Notes under the pieces: generated by a model
What the model was told of the DNA's origin: nothing
Databases searched by the model: none
The model's input: only the letters and a program-made list of their open reading frames with translations
Program-made: the position numbers and the translations under genes
Source: Tiliqua scincoides
Lineage: Eukaryota; Chordata; Lepidosauria; Squamata; Scincidae
Assembly: GCF_035046505.1 (NCBI RefSeq)
Contig: NC_089825.1
Location: forward strand, 3,525,563 to 3,589,562
Reading direction: 5' to 3'
DNA: 64,000 bases
Shown here: positions 55,420 to 64,000 of the stretch, one piece after another
Position numbering within the stretch: the stretch's first letter is position 1
How the letters are laid out: every line of letters begins with the position of its first letter

Positions 55420-58400
55420 CTGAGACACAGCCAGATGGTCAGTGGGGTTATACAGGGTTACCAGGCTGGTGAGCACAAGTGGGGCAACCCAGCAGCCACT
55501 TGCTCTCAAGTCTTCTAGAGAAGGATTGGGTGCAACGTCACACCCACAACATTTATTCTTTTGTTCAAAGTGACACTTAGGTTTTCTTGCTGGGAAGAAG
55601 CAACAGGTTTGGGGGAGCTGTAACCTTCCATCCAGAAAACTAATGATGGCAACCCTCTTCCACAAAAAAAAAAAAATGGCTTGGCACTGCCATAAGGTAG
55701 AAGGGTGAGGGGAGGGGCGAGATTTGCAGCACATTGGCATACTTTGCAAAGCCCATGCAAACCCAACAGACACAGAAGCTTGTGCTATTGGCAAAGCACA
55801 ATCTAGAGAGGTGAGATCAACTTGCACATGCATAGATGCTGGGGGTGTGACAGGCAGCAGAACTCATCACTCCTGCTGACGAGCTCAAGACGTCATGGCT
55901 CTCTGCAGAATGCCTGAACTGCCCCACTGGAAATCTGGTCAGAAAGTCTTCTGTACTGTGTGGTCATGGCACACAGAAGGGGAAGCACCCTCTTGTTGGT
56001 CTTCCCTCTTCTTGGTGACAGCAACTACCCAGATCTTGGCTGGCTCCAAAGCTGCCTGGAACATACCCAAGGATGTGTGGGGTGCCTTGCTTCGTCTCCC
56101 TTTCTTTGCCTCAGAGCATGCTACTCTGCAGCAGCAGACAGGGCAGTCCCCACACCTCCCTTAGTCCTTCCCCAACACACTAACCACCTCCCCACACTGG
56201 CTCTTTCAATATTTAGCACATGCAAAGGAAACAAACAGCCTGGCAGTGAGCAGAAGGTCCTCTCCTGCTGCCACCAAGTGCAACACATCATTCAGCATGG
56301 CCTGGCCACTGCCACACGTGGTGAGCGGCTGGGTCCATACACCAGCAGACTGATAAGAAGCCCCAGCACCAGTAAGTCCGGGGCGGGCAGGCGTGGGGGG
56401 GGGGGCAGAACCAGGTTGCTGCTGGGACCCACATGGGCCCACTTGCTAGGTCCAACCATGGTGGGTTCGTCTGGTCCAGCCAGATGCTTCTGGGAAGCCC
56501 AAAACAACCCAGAGGGCAGCCTTCACCTCTACAGGGTGCTTTGTGAAACGAGGAGGCTGTGCCAGGGAGATTGACACAGGAACAGCACTCTGCCCCTTGC
56601 TGCCCTCTCACCCACCTCTTTCTCCAGGTATCTCGGAGGCTGCCCGGGACATTTCTGGTCTAGAGACAGGTGCATTGACAGGCAGAAATGCAGTCTTTGC
56701 ACTCTTGCCTGGCATCTTACCCAGCCCAGAGCCTCCCATGGGAAGGATTGCCAGGGAAAGCGGTGAGTGGGTGCCCGCCTCTTTGCCACAGTCAGTGTCC
56801 CATCCTCCTCCCACCCCTGTCTAGCAGACTGCCGTGTGGCACAGATAGCAGAAGAAAACTGTCAGCTCCGGACAACATCAGGGGGCACAAGCAACAATCC
56901 TCTAGGTAACTCTGTGGCACTCACTCAGAGCCAGGCCAAAGACAGCAGGGGGAGCAGGAGGGCACCTGCGCTGTCAACGAATGGGGGCAGGCGCCTTCTT
57001 GGCTCCAAAAACAACCTTCAGCAGAGTCCAACTCACTGCAGTTGAAGCTGATGACTCTCTGGAAACACTCAATGCATCTTTCAATACTGGCATTTCTGAG
57101 AGGAGCTCCAGAAATAGGTTGCGCTGCTGCCCCATCGCATGGGACGTTTCCTTGCTATAGTCACAGAGCACCCTGAGAAGTGTGATGCAGGCTGCCATGG
57201 AGCGAGCATACCCAGGGCCGGCCCATCCATGAAGCCAACTACGGTGGTTGCCTAAGGTAGCAGATTGGTGGGCGAAGACCATCTCATTCCACCTACCTGC
57301 CTCCACTGCTCCTCTTTCCAATCCCTGGGTTGGAAAAGGAAGTAGGGGCCAGAAAGAGGAAATGTGGAGGGGAGGAGAATGCTGAGCTGGAACACTGGAC
57401 AGCAGGAAAGGCTGGCATGTCATCAGGAAGGGGGGGGGGGCAGAAGGGATCATGGGGTGGTCCTGAGCTTGCTGCGTGAAACGCTATTGTCAGTAGTCCA
57501 TTTGACCCTAGAAGCAGGGCGGGGGGCTCCTGCTATGCTGAAATAGTGCCATGGACACAAGCAGTGATGCAGGACGGGACATTTTCCACAAAAAACTGAT
57601 TCTTTTCAGGTCCCTAAGAAGCGTTCATGTGTGCATATAAGACCATAAGAACCTAAGAACAGCCCCGCTGGATCAGGCCATAGGCCCATCTAGTCCAGCT
57701 TCCTCTATCTCACAGCGGCCCACCAAATGCCCCAGGGAGCACACCAGATAACAAGAGATCTGCAAGGCTTCCTGGGAATTGTAGTTTAAGAACATAAGAA
57801 CAGCCCCGCTGGATCAGGCCATAGGCCCATCTAGTCCAGCTTCCTGTATCTCACAGCGGCCCACCAAATGCCCCAGGGAGCACACCAGATAACAAGAGAT
57901 CTGCAAGGCTTCCTGGGAATTGTAGTTTAAGAACATAAGAACAGCCCCGCTGGATCAGGCCATAGGCCCATCTAGTCCAGCTTCCTGTATCTCACAGCGG
58001 CCCACCAAATGCCCCAGGGAGCACACCAGATAACAAGAGATCTGCAAAGCTTCCTGGGAATTGTAGTTTAAGAACATAAGAACAGCCCCGCTGGATCAGG
58101 CCATAGGCCCATCTAGTCCAGCTTCCTCTATCTCACAGCGGCCCACCAAATGCCCCAGGGAGCACACCAGATAACAAGAGATCTGCAAGGCTTCCTGGGA
58201 ATTGTAGTTTAAGAACATAAGAACAGCCCCGCTGGATCAGGCCATAGGCCCATCTAGTCCAGCTTCCTGTATCTCACAGCGGCCCACCAAATGCCCCAGG
58301 GAGCACACCAGATAACAAGAGATCTGCAAGGCTTCCTGGGAATTGTAGTTTAAGAACATAAGAACAGCCCCGCTGGATCAGGCCATAGGCCCATCTAGTC

Positions 58401-61400
58401 CAGCTTCCTCTATCTCACAGCGGCCCACCAAATGCCCCAGGGAGCACACCAGATAACAAGAGATCTGCAAGGCTTCCTGGGAATTGTAGTTTAAGAACAT
58501 AAGAACAGCCCCGCTGGATCAGGCCATAGGCCCATCTAGTCCAGCTTCCTGTATCTCACAGCAGCCCACCAAATGCCCCAGGGAGCACACCAGATAACAA
58601 GAGACCTGCAAGGCTTCCTGGGAATTGTAGTTAAGAACATAAGAACAGCCCGGCTGGGTCAGGCCATAGGCCCATCTAGTCCAGCTTCCTGTATCTCACA
58701 GCAGCCCACCAAATGCCCCAGGGAGCACACCAGACAAGAGACCTGCATCCTGGTGCCTCCCTTGCATCTGACAGAGCCCATTTCTAAAATCAGGAGGTGG
58801 CACATACACATCATGGCTTGTAACCTGTGATGGATTTTTCCTCCAGAAATTAGTCCAAATCCCTTTTAAAGGCATCTAGGCCAGATGCCATCACCAAATC
58901 CTGTGCAAGTAGTTCCACAGACCAACCACATGCTGAGTAAAGAGGTATTTTCTTTTGTCTGTCCTAATTCTCCCAACACTCAATTTTAGTGGATGTCTCC
59001 TGGTTCTGGTGTTATGTGAGCGTGTAAAGAGCATGTCTCTATCCACTCTATTCTTCCTGCACATAATTTTGTATGTCTCAATCATGTCCCCCCTCAGGCG
59101 TCTCTTTTCTAGGCTGAAGAGGCCCAAACGCCGTAGCCTTTCCTCATAAGGAAGGTGCCCCAGCCCCGTAATCATCTTAGTTGCTCTCTTTTACACCTTT
59201 TCCATTTCCACTATGTCCTTTTTGAGATGTGGCAACCAGAAATGGACACAATACTCCAGGTGTGGCCTTACCATTGATTTATCAACAGGGACAAACACTC
59301 AAATGAATACATGAGCAGCTTTTCATTTCAGTGCCAATTTTTTTCTCTAAATGTCAAGGGAATGCTGTATAGGCTGACTGCCATGTGTTAAACCATTTAC
59401 AAGTATCTCAATAAAAGTAATTTTTAAATAAAGGTTTGAATCAGTTGAAATACAACACAAACCACACTAAGAGTCAAATCCTATGCATATCTACTCAGAA
59501 GTAAGTCCCATTGTGTGAAATGGAACTTACTCCCAGATAAGTGTGTACAGGAAGTAAGTGCACACTTTCCTGACTGTAAGTCCTGTTGAGTGCAATGGGA
59601 CTTCCTCCTGAGCAGACATGCAGAAAAATATTTTTCAGCACATAAAATAAACATTTTTGAAAATGAGTTTTCAAATCTGTCAAATGACCAGGCAAAATCA
59701 AAACCCAATAATGCATGTTGTCAGAATGTTTTCTGAAGAGAAAACAAAAAGAGACTCAGGGGGATCGAGGACACCACGGGTCAGCCAGCTTAATGCCTCT
59801 TCCAGGCAAACTGGTGGAATCCTACATGGATGGTCAGGCACATGACTGGTGCACATGCACTTGAATGGTACGAGGCCATTCACTGTGGGACTGATGCAAG
59901 AATACACTTTCAGGAAGAAGGCTGCAAGAGGCAGGCTGGCTGAGTGCTCTTCACCTTCCCCAAGTTCCCATGTGACATTTGCAGAGAGTCTTACTGCTTC
60001 CTTTCCTTACATCCGCAAAAAACTGAAATATTTTCAGACACTTAATGTAAGAACATGAGAGGAACCCAGCTGGAGTGAGCCAAAGGGGAGTCCCCGAATT
60101 CAGCTTCTTGTTTCCCAAAGAGATGCAGCGGTTGACTCTGGGAAGCCCCCCAGCAGCAGAACAGGAAGGCAGGCGCCCCTTCTGCCACTGCTCCCCTGCA
60201 CCCAGCATTCAGAGGCTGGCTGCTACTGGATCTGGGGGTTGCGCACAGCCAGTGGCAGAGCTTCCTCCATGACTTTTGCCCAGTCCCATTTCAAAGCCAC
60301 CCAAGCTAGTGGCCATCATTACACCTTGTGGCAATGAACCCTCCACAAACCCTCACCTCTTAATTTAACAGCACCAAAAGGAACTGGATAAAGTGGCTTT
60401 GGGACCCGGATCTATCCTGTGGGTCGGCCACCCTCCACTACACAAAATGTGCTGGGAACCTCTTCTTTGCCTCAAAACACGCAAATGCATTGTCAGTGAA
60501 ATCACACAATAATTATCCTTGGTTTTATGCTATGCTCTCTTGCAATCAATGATATTATTTGCAACTCCTGTAAGAGGCAAAAGTACACACATTCTTATTC
60601 CCACACTGACACTTGTGCACTGCCAGTTTCTAAGTTCTTTTCCTGGATTCACACTCTTCTCAACCCCACACAGTCCTCTCATTGATATGCAACTCCACAC
60701 AAAGCAGAATCTCACCCTTAGACTCTTTGCATCTTTTCATAGCTCCATTTAGAGCGGGTGGGATTACCAGGCCCTCCCAGATAGCAGGACTGGGAATGTG
60801 CGACTGGTCTCCTGCCCAACGGGACTGGGAGGCGGTCACTGCAACTCTGATCTTTAAAAAGAGGCTCAGGGAAGATTCAGGAAATTGTGAGCTAGTCAGC
60901 TTAACGCTTCTTCCAGGTGGAATTAACAGCCCAGTACTAACTGGGATTTAGGACAGTGGAACCATGGCGAATGCAGCGCACCACTGGCGGCTATACTAGA
61001 ACTGCCCTGCAAATGGTGGTGGTGTTGGAGTCTTACTGCCACTGCTGGTGGGAGTGCAGGTAAGCGGCGCAGTGGGCAGTGATGGGAGGAAGAGGGCAGG
61101 GAGGGGAAGGAATGGGAGAATGTCAGAGCAGGAAGGTGGGCAGGCAGGAGATAGAATGGGGGAGGGAGGGGGATCCCAGAGACCAGCGTGACCAGGATCC
61201 TCTCTCCATTCCCTCCCACCTTCCCTCTCCCTTACTCTCCTCAGACTTGCACCAGCAAAATGTCCCTTATGTGAAGGAGGCCACTGGGACTGCCCCCCTT
61301 GCAGGATGCAGTGTGCTCAGTTGGCGGAGCTGCGTTGGCGGGGAGAATTCGTTTGGGGCTCTTTTGCTTGGAAAAAAGAAGATTAAGGGGGACATGACTG

Positions 61401-61914
61401 AGGGCCCAATGCTGTCCAGTTTTCCAGCTCCAATGTAGATGTGCCAACAGGGCAGCCAAGGAGGTCTCCTCAAGGTACAGGAACATTTGTCCCCTGACCT
61501 CAGGGCTGCATTGTGGCTGCATCGGCACTGGAAAGCTGGAGAGGGCTGGACCCTGAAGGCTGTCTTTTTGATCCTTTCCTCCTATTCACCCACTACGTTT
61601 CCTCCTCCTCTGTCTTCCACTTCCAGTACTGCTGTGCTCTCCCTGCTCTGTGCTGTGCACCCTCCTGCGGCGATCTTGCGGCTGGTCCCACTGCCCTCTT
61701 CCCTTGCCCCAGTCCACCCACTCACTTGGTCTTGCGCAGTTTGCTGTTCTCGGTTTTGAGCAGGTACAGCTTCTTGGCAAAGAAGACGGTCATCATGAAG
61801 AGGAGCAGGACCACCAGGGCAGCAGAGCCCACGGCCACACACATCACTTGGAAGTCGGTGATGATGGATTCGCAGCGGATCCCTTTGTGCCAGATGTAGT
61901 CTTGGGTGTTGCAC
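44545..61914 (-). CDS. CSPG5: Neuroglycan C (CSPG5), last three coding exons
   Basis: CSPG5 is a brain type I membrane proteoglycan with an EGF-like module next to the membrane; the family is linked to ERBB signalling and synapse maturation. Minus-strand exons are 61726-61914, 48867-49020 (short form 48948-49020) and 44545-44706. In order they encode the end of the EGF module ([16 protein letters not shown]), a transmembrane helix ([19 protein letters not shown]), a basic stop-transfer (FFAKKLYLL), and the whole cytoplasmic tail ending QNNLT. Recalled human CSPG5 is almost identical over these parts. Upstream exons (signal peptide, glycosaminoglycan attachment, start of EGF) must lie beyond 64000. 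ELP6 follows downstream in the same orientation, as in human. Confidence 0.96.
44860..44985 (+). repeat. MIR-like SINE fragment
   Basis: 'gtctagcctacctcacaggg' and the L2/MIR style end 'gggtgggatactaatgga'. Confidence 0.4.
45225..45307. repeat. ~85-bp palindromic short repeat
   Basis: 'gcccaagcttaggtatgtct' and 'aactgtagataggattgcag', around 'tcctataatagtcaacagag'. Diverged member of the 43361 family. Confidence 0.65.
45308..46985. other. CSPG5 last intron, nothing clear
   Basis: No exon. 46121-46290 has a worn repeat look ('ctagtggattctgaattagt', 'atggggaaaattgggttagg') that I could not place. Confidence 0.45.
46990..47115 (+). repeat. L2-type LINE 3' tail
   Basis: 'gagttgccttgggcactatt', 'aaaggtataaatatttataa', then AT repeats: L2 terminus in plus orientation. 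Confidence 0.55.
47355..47392. repeat. (CAGA)n microsatellite
   Basis: About eight CAGA/GACA units with one interruption. Confidence 0.85.
48085..48216 (+). mobile_element. CR1 3' tail, plus strand
   Basis: 'tgtgctcccggaggcctctgg', 'gggatacagtgcactggact', 'ggcctgatccagcagaggtc' and an end 'ttgtgttcta' match the CR1 tail in sense orientation. Diverged. Confidence 0.75.
48867..49020 (-). CDS. CSPG5: CSPG5 cytoplasmic exon with alternative 5' splice site
   Basis: GGCAG|ATACCGAAC opens [20 protein letters not shown] and SHPN. At that point AAT|GTAAGG (exon edge 48948) is a good donor. Read through, it adds exactly 27 codons, [20 protein letters not shown] and YDNIICQ, to a second donor CAG|GTAACG (edge 48867). 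Both forms join the last exon in phase 0. Human CSPG5 has the same pair of isoforms with VRKLCNTP... in the insert. Confidence 0.95.
49525..50990 (-). mobile_element. CR1 LINE with a duplicated tail
   Basis: A CR1 tail module (49525-49645), a ~23-bp spacer containing 'cctgggaattgtagttt', then a second tail that continues into a long CR1 (to 50990). The minus strand encodes [61 protein letters not shown] and [20 protein letters not shown]. Two long frames cover it, so it is only lightly damaged. Confidence 0.92.
50991..52460. other. CSPG5 intron, no repeat recognised
   Basis: GC-moderate sequence with overlapping chance frames on both strands and no splice-flanked coding signal. Confidence 0.5.
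52462..52720 (-). repeat. L2-like LINE 3' UTR
   Basis: 'tgcatcacttttcaacaaca', 'aaatggctcactgtcccaaa', 'agggctcacaatcaaagaag' and 'ccacttgaaaaagtgcctct' make the common squamate L2-like 3' region in reverse. Confidence 0.6.
52850..52990. repeat. Fragment shared with the 19390 and 39619 elements
   Basis: 'tttggctataaagtttaata', 'ttgtttcattgcattctgca' and 'tatataacatggtggtgcta' match 19510-19610 and 39745-39855. Confidence 0.65.
53246..53610. mobile_element. hAT MITE, 365 bp, perfect TSD
   Basis: Left end CAATGTCTCTCAAACTGTGG; the right end reverse-complements to CAGAGGTTCTCAGG. Perfect duplication 'atctacag' at 53238-53245 and 53611-53618. The internal 'gatgatgtcacttccagtca' block recurs at 7650 and 19840. 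A partial 90-bp repeat half sits at 53440-53490. Confidence 0.9.
53620..55370. other. CSPG5 intron, nothing recognised
   Basis: A 217-codon open frame (53742-54395, plus) has no recognisable domain and lies inside an intron on the other strand; treated as chance. Confidence 0.5.
55371..55412. repeat. (CT)n microsatellite
   Basis: About 21 CT units. Confidence 0.95.
55413..57212. other. CSPG5 intron, nothing recognised
   Basis: No exon or placed repeat. Poly(A) near 55663 and poly(G) near 56395 only. Confidence 0.5.
57213..57445. mobile_element. hAT-like MITE, relative of 34324
   Basis: Starts CAGGGCCGGCCCATCCATGA and shares several blocks with 34324-34583 ('cctgcctccactgctcctct', 'gagaatgctgagctggaaca'). 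The right end is unclear. Confidence 0.6.
57645..58641 (-). repeat. Tandem array of CR1 tails, 141-bp period
   Basis: Seven consecutive units of exactly 141 bp (anchor 'gtagttt' at 57781, 57922, 58063, 58204, 58345, 58486, 58627), followed by an eighth tail that belongs to the CR1 at 58642-59280. Each unit is ~118 bp of CR1 terminus plus a ~23-bp spacer 'gcttcctgggaattgtagtt', whose reverse strand reads ACTACAATTCCCAGG. The units are almost identical, differing mainly at a 'tctatctc'/'tgtatctc' site, so the expansion is recent. Confidence 0.95.
58642..59280 (-). mobile_element. CR1 LINE 3' part, parent of the array
   Basis: Tail, 3' UTR and the C-terminal RT code (minus strand: [58 protein letters not shown]). 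5' truncated near 59280. Confidence 0.9.
59471..59622. repeat. Two palindromic short repeats in tandem
   Basis: 'aatcctatgcatatctactc', 'aagtaagtcccattgtgtga', then 'aagtcctgttgagtgcaatg' and 'gagcagacatgcag'. Members of the 43361 family. Confidence 0.65.
60043..60350 (-). mobile_element. Diverged CR1 3' region of another subfamily
   Basis: 'taagaacatgagaggaaccc', 'tcccatttcaaagccaccca', 'gtggccatcattacaccttg': the CR1 tail and 3' UTR plan with a distinct sequence. Confidence 0.6.
60830..60925 (+). mobile_element. CR1 RT scrap
   Basis: The plus strand reads [20 protein letters not shown], close to the CR1 'IFKKGxKEDPGNYRPVSL' RT block. A similar scrap is at 59745-59820. Confidence 0.55.
61403..61553. 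repeat. ~150-bp TIR repeat (MITE-like)
   Basis: 'ggcccaatgctgtccagttt' at the left; 'aaagctggagagggctggac' at the right. Diverged member of the 12987 family. Confidence 0.6.
61726..61914 (-). CDS. CSPG5: CSPG5 exon: EGF end and transmembrane helix
   Basis: CTGCTCCAG|GTGCAAC opens [20 protein letters not shown], then [20 protein letters not shown] and [20 protein letters not shown]. The donor is ACCAA|GTGAGT, leaving two bases that join the next exon's A to make Lys. The two Cys are the last of the EGF-like module. Confidence 0.96.
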
Positions 61915-62700
61915 CTGGAGCAGGACACAAACAAGGCCCGCTGAGCAAAGGCAGGCTGGGAAGACCAGGGAGGGGCACCCCCTTCCTGTCCCACCATGAC
62001 CGCTCCCCTGGAATGTCTTAGCCCTGAGGTCTGAGAATCAAACCTCCCCATTAAGAGGCAGTCTACCCCTGAACACCAGTTGCTAGGCAGCAAACAACAG
62101 GGCAATGGCCAGCACACTCACACCCTGCTGACAGACCTCCATGGGACCGCTGGTGGCCACTCTCAGGGAAAGGGGGCTCTTCCCTTCCCAGCTCCTCCTG
62201 ACACACCTTGGAAGTGGAAGCAGACATTCAGGTGCATGCAGGAGCCCTCCCTGAGAGGAGGGGCTGTTTGCCTCCCTCTTGCACAACACTGGGGCTGGGT
62301 CATCCACTGACACTGAACAGCAGGAGATTTAGGACAGAGGAAAAGAGGGGCTTCTTCACATGGCACACAAGAAGGTTATGGAATTCTTGGCCACAGGATG
62401 TGTTTGCCTTCAATAACCCACTACTGAGCCATCAGGTGGCTACTGTGGGAAGAGGGATGCTGGGCCTGGGAGAGGCTCCTCTGCTGATCTCTGCTTCTTT
62501 TGCTCATTTTCCACCCAGTCCTTTAAACAACGCTGGCCAAATGGTCTCTCTCCAGAGTCTCCAAATGGTCTCCTCTGTGCCGCAGGCTGCTTTGGATCTT
62601 TCATAAAGAATGAGACCCCCTACACCTGATTAAGCCTTTTCTCTAACATGGGTCTCCTAAAGAGGAAGGGTAAGCGGGCAAGTAGCCTGGCACAAACTAG

Positions 62701-62774
<74 letters not shown>

Positions 62775-64000
62775 CTCCTCCCTGATGTGCTGCTAGATTA
62801 TGACATGCCAGGGGGAGGCTTTGTACCAGAGGGAGCATACAGGAGTTCAGCCCCCTCCCCACAGCCTGTCCTCCTACCATGTGTAGTTGTGCTACCCAGA
62901 TCCACTGCAGTGGCATGGAGGAGTCCAAAGATGAACAGGGACACGCATTGGTCTCTGCATATTCCAAGACTGGACTCCAAGGTTTCTGCCATGCCCTTCC
63001 CCAAGGAACCCCCATGCCAGGCATTCTGCCTTCAGTGAGCACCCTGAACCCATACCCACAGCCCTGGCCCGTCACTGGTTGGCGTGTCAGAGCCCATTAG
63101 TGGCTTGTGAGAAGCACCTCATCCTGGCAGCTTTGACCTAGTTGCAGATCCACTGAGCAGGACTGGCGCTCTGGGGGCTGGGCATCCCTCCCCTCCCCTC
63201 CCCTCTTGCCTGCCCCACTCTCCAGAGCTTACTGCAGGTCTTTTCCAGGAGCAGGGAGGGGGCTTTGATATGCTTTGATGGTGGTAGTGTAGTCACACAC
63301 TGCCCCACTTCTGCTCATGGGTAAGGATGGACATGGCTAGGCAGGCAGGCGGGCACATGGCAGAGAATGGGCAGAGCCCCTCATGCAAATCAGAGGAAAG
63401 GATGACTAGGCCTGATGGCTGGTGAGCCTGATGGTCAGCCTCTCCCCTGACTCATTGCTCCAGAGGCAGCACCACAAGGCACTAGCCCGGAGAGGTGCAA
63501 AGCCTGCTGGACTTCCATTCTCAATTCACCCTCATCCTCCATCTTGGTCTTGCTCCCAGTGTGCAGGGTGGGGACCAGGAAAAGGAAGCTGGGAGTGTAG
63601 AGTGGCCACTCCTCTAGCAGAGGAGCCACCACTCTATTCCTCTTTGCTTCCTTTGAGGAGAAGAATGTGGTGCCATGAGGAAGCCTCCTCCCCTTGGATC
63701 AAGGAGTAAGCAGCCACAGTGGGGAGAGGGCTGGGGGACAAGAGGGGTCTCAGGCAGGCTCTCTTTCAGCTGGTTTCCCCCACCAACTCATTCACTGCCC
63801 AGGGCAGCTGCTTCCTCCATCTCAAGAGCAGGCCAACCCTGACCCCGGTGCAGTCCAGCAGGGCTCACCCTGTGAGGGGTGAGAATGCCAAGGGATGAGA
63901 ATGAGTGGAGGAGGGAAAGGGGCAGGGCTTTTCCTTTGTTTTAAAAAACATCTACCCTTTCTTTCTTTCTTTTAAGAGAAGCCCAAAAGGTTTTTACAAA
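61915..64000. other. CSPG5 intron, right edge of window
   Basis: The preceding EGF exon (a CHNGGQC-type segment) was not found on the minus strand here, so it lies beyond the window. A (TTTC)n run is at 63957-63973. Confidence 0.5.
62703..62771. repeat. (GT)n(GA)n microsatellite
   Basis: About 15 GT units passing into about 19 GA units. Confidence 0.95.

Noticed and set aside
57645-58641. CRISPR-like appearance of the regular array
   Set aside because: Units are 141 bp, consist of CR1 tail, and spacers are identical rather than variable; the genome is vertebrate.

Overview
The window is vertebrate nuclear DNA, most likely from a squamate reptile. It holds widely spaced GT-AG exons and two CpG islands in a background of CR1, L2 and L1 LINEs, an RTE-like LINE, hAT and Tigger-like DNA transposons, MIR-like SINE pieces and short palindromic repeats. 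I saw no rRNA, tRNA, CRISPR array or bacterial-type operon, and no clear retrovirus or LTR element.

The host genes all lie on the minus strand. From right to left they are the last three coding exons of CSPG5 (neuroglycan C; 61914 down to 44545), the complete ELP6 gene (Elongator subunit 6; seven exons from 35367 down to 14499, 267 aa), and a CpG-island promoter at about 10.0-10.8 kb. In human chromosome 3p21.31 the order is CSPG5, ELP6, SCAP in one orientation, so the last island is inferred to be the SCAP promoter, with 1-10000 as its first intron. No SCAP coding exon was seen.

Region by region: 1-10 kb is probable intron with CR1, L2 and RTE-like LINE debris. 10-11.6 kb is the CpG island followed by a degenerating tandem array of CRE-bearing units. 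11.6-14.2 kb is short intergenic DNA with palindromic MITE-like repeats. 14.2-35.5 kb is ELP6. Its introns hold an L2 split by an L1 (15-bp target duplication), a composite hAT, a Tigger-like MITE, an old CR1, and a second L2 split by a young RTE-like LINE that is open for more than 800 codons. 35.2-35.7 kb is the ELP6 CpG promoter, ringed by three copies of one GC-rich hAT MITE. 36-44 kb is intergenic. 44.1-64 kb is CSPG5; its 12.7-kb intron contains a 141-bp tandem array of CR1 tails, each spacer carrying a ZNF143/THAP11-like core.

ELP6 acts with ELP4 and ELP5 in the Elongator complex (tRNA wobble uridine modification). CSPG5 is a brain membrane proteoglycan. They are neighbours by conserved synteny, not by shared function.
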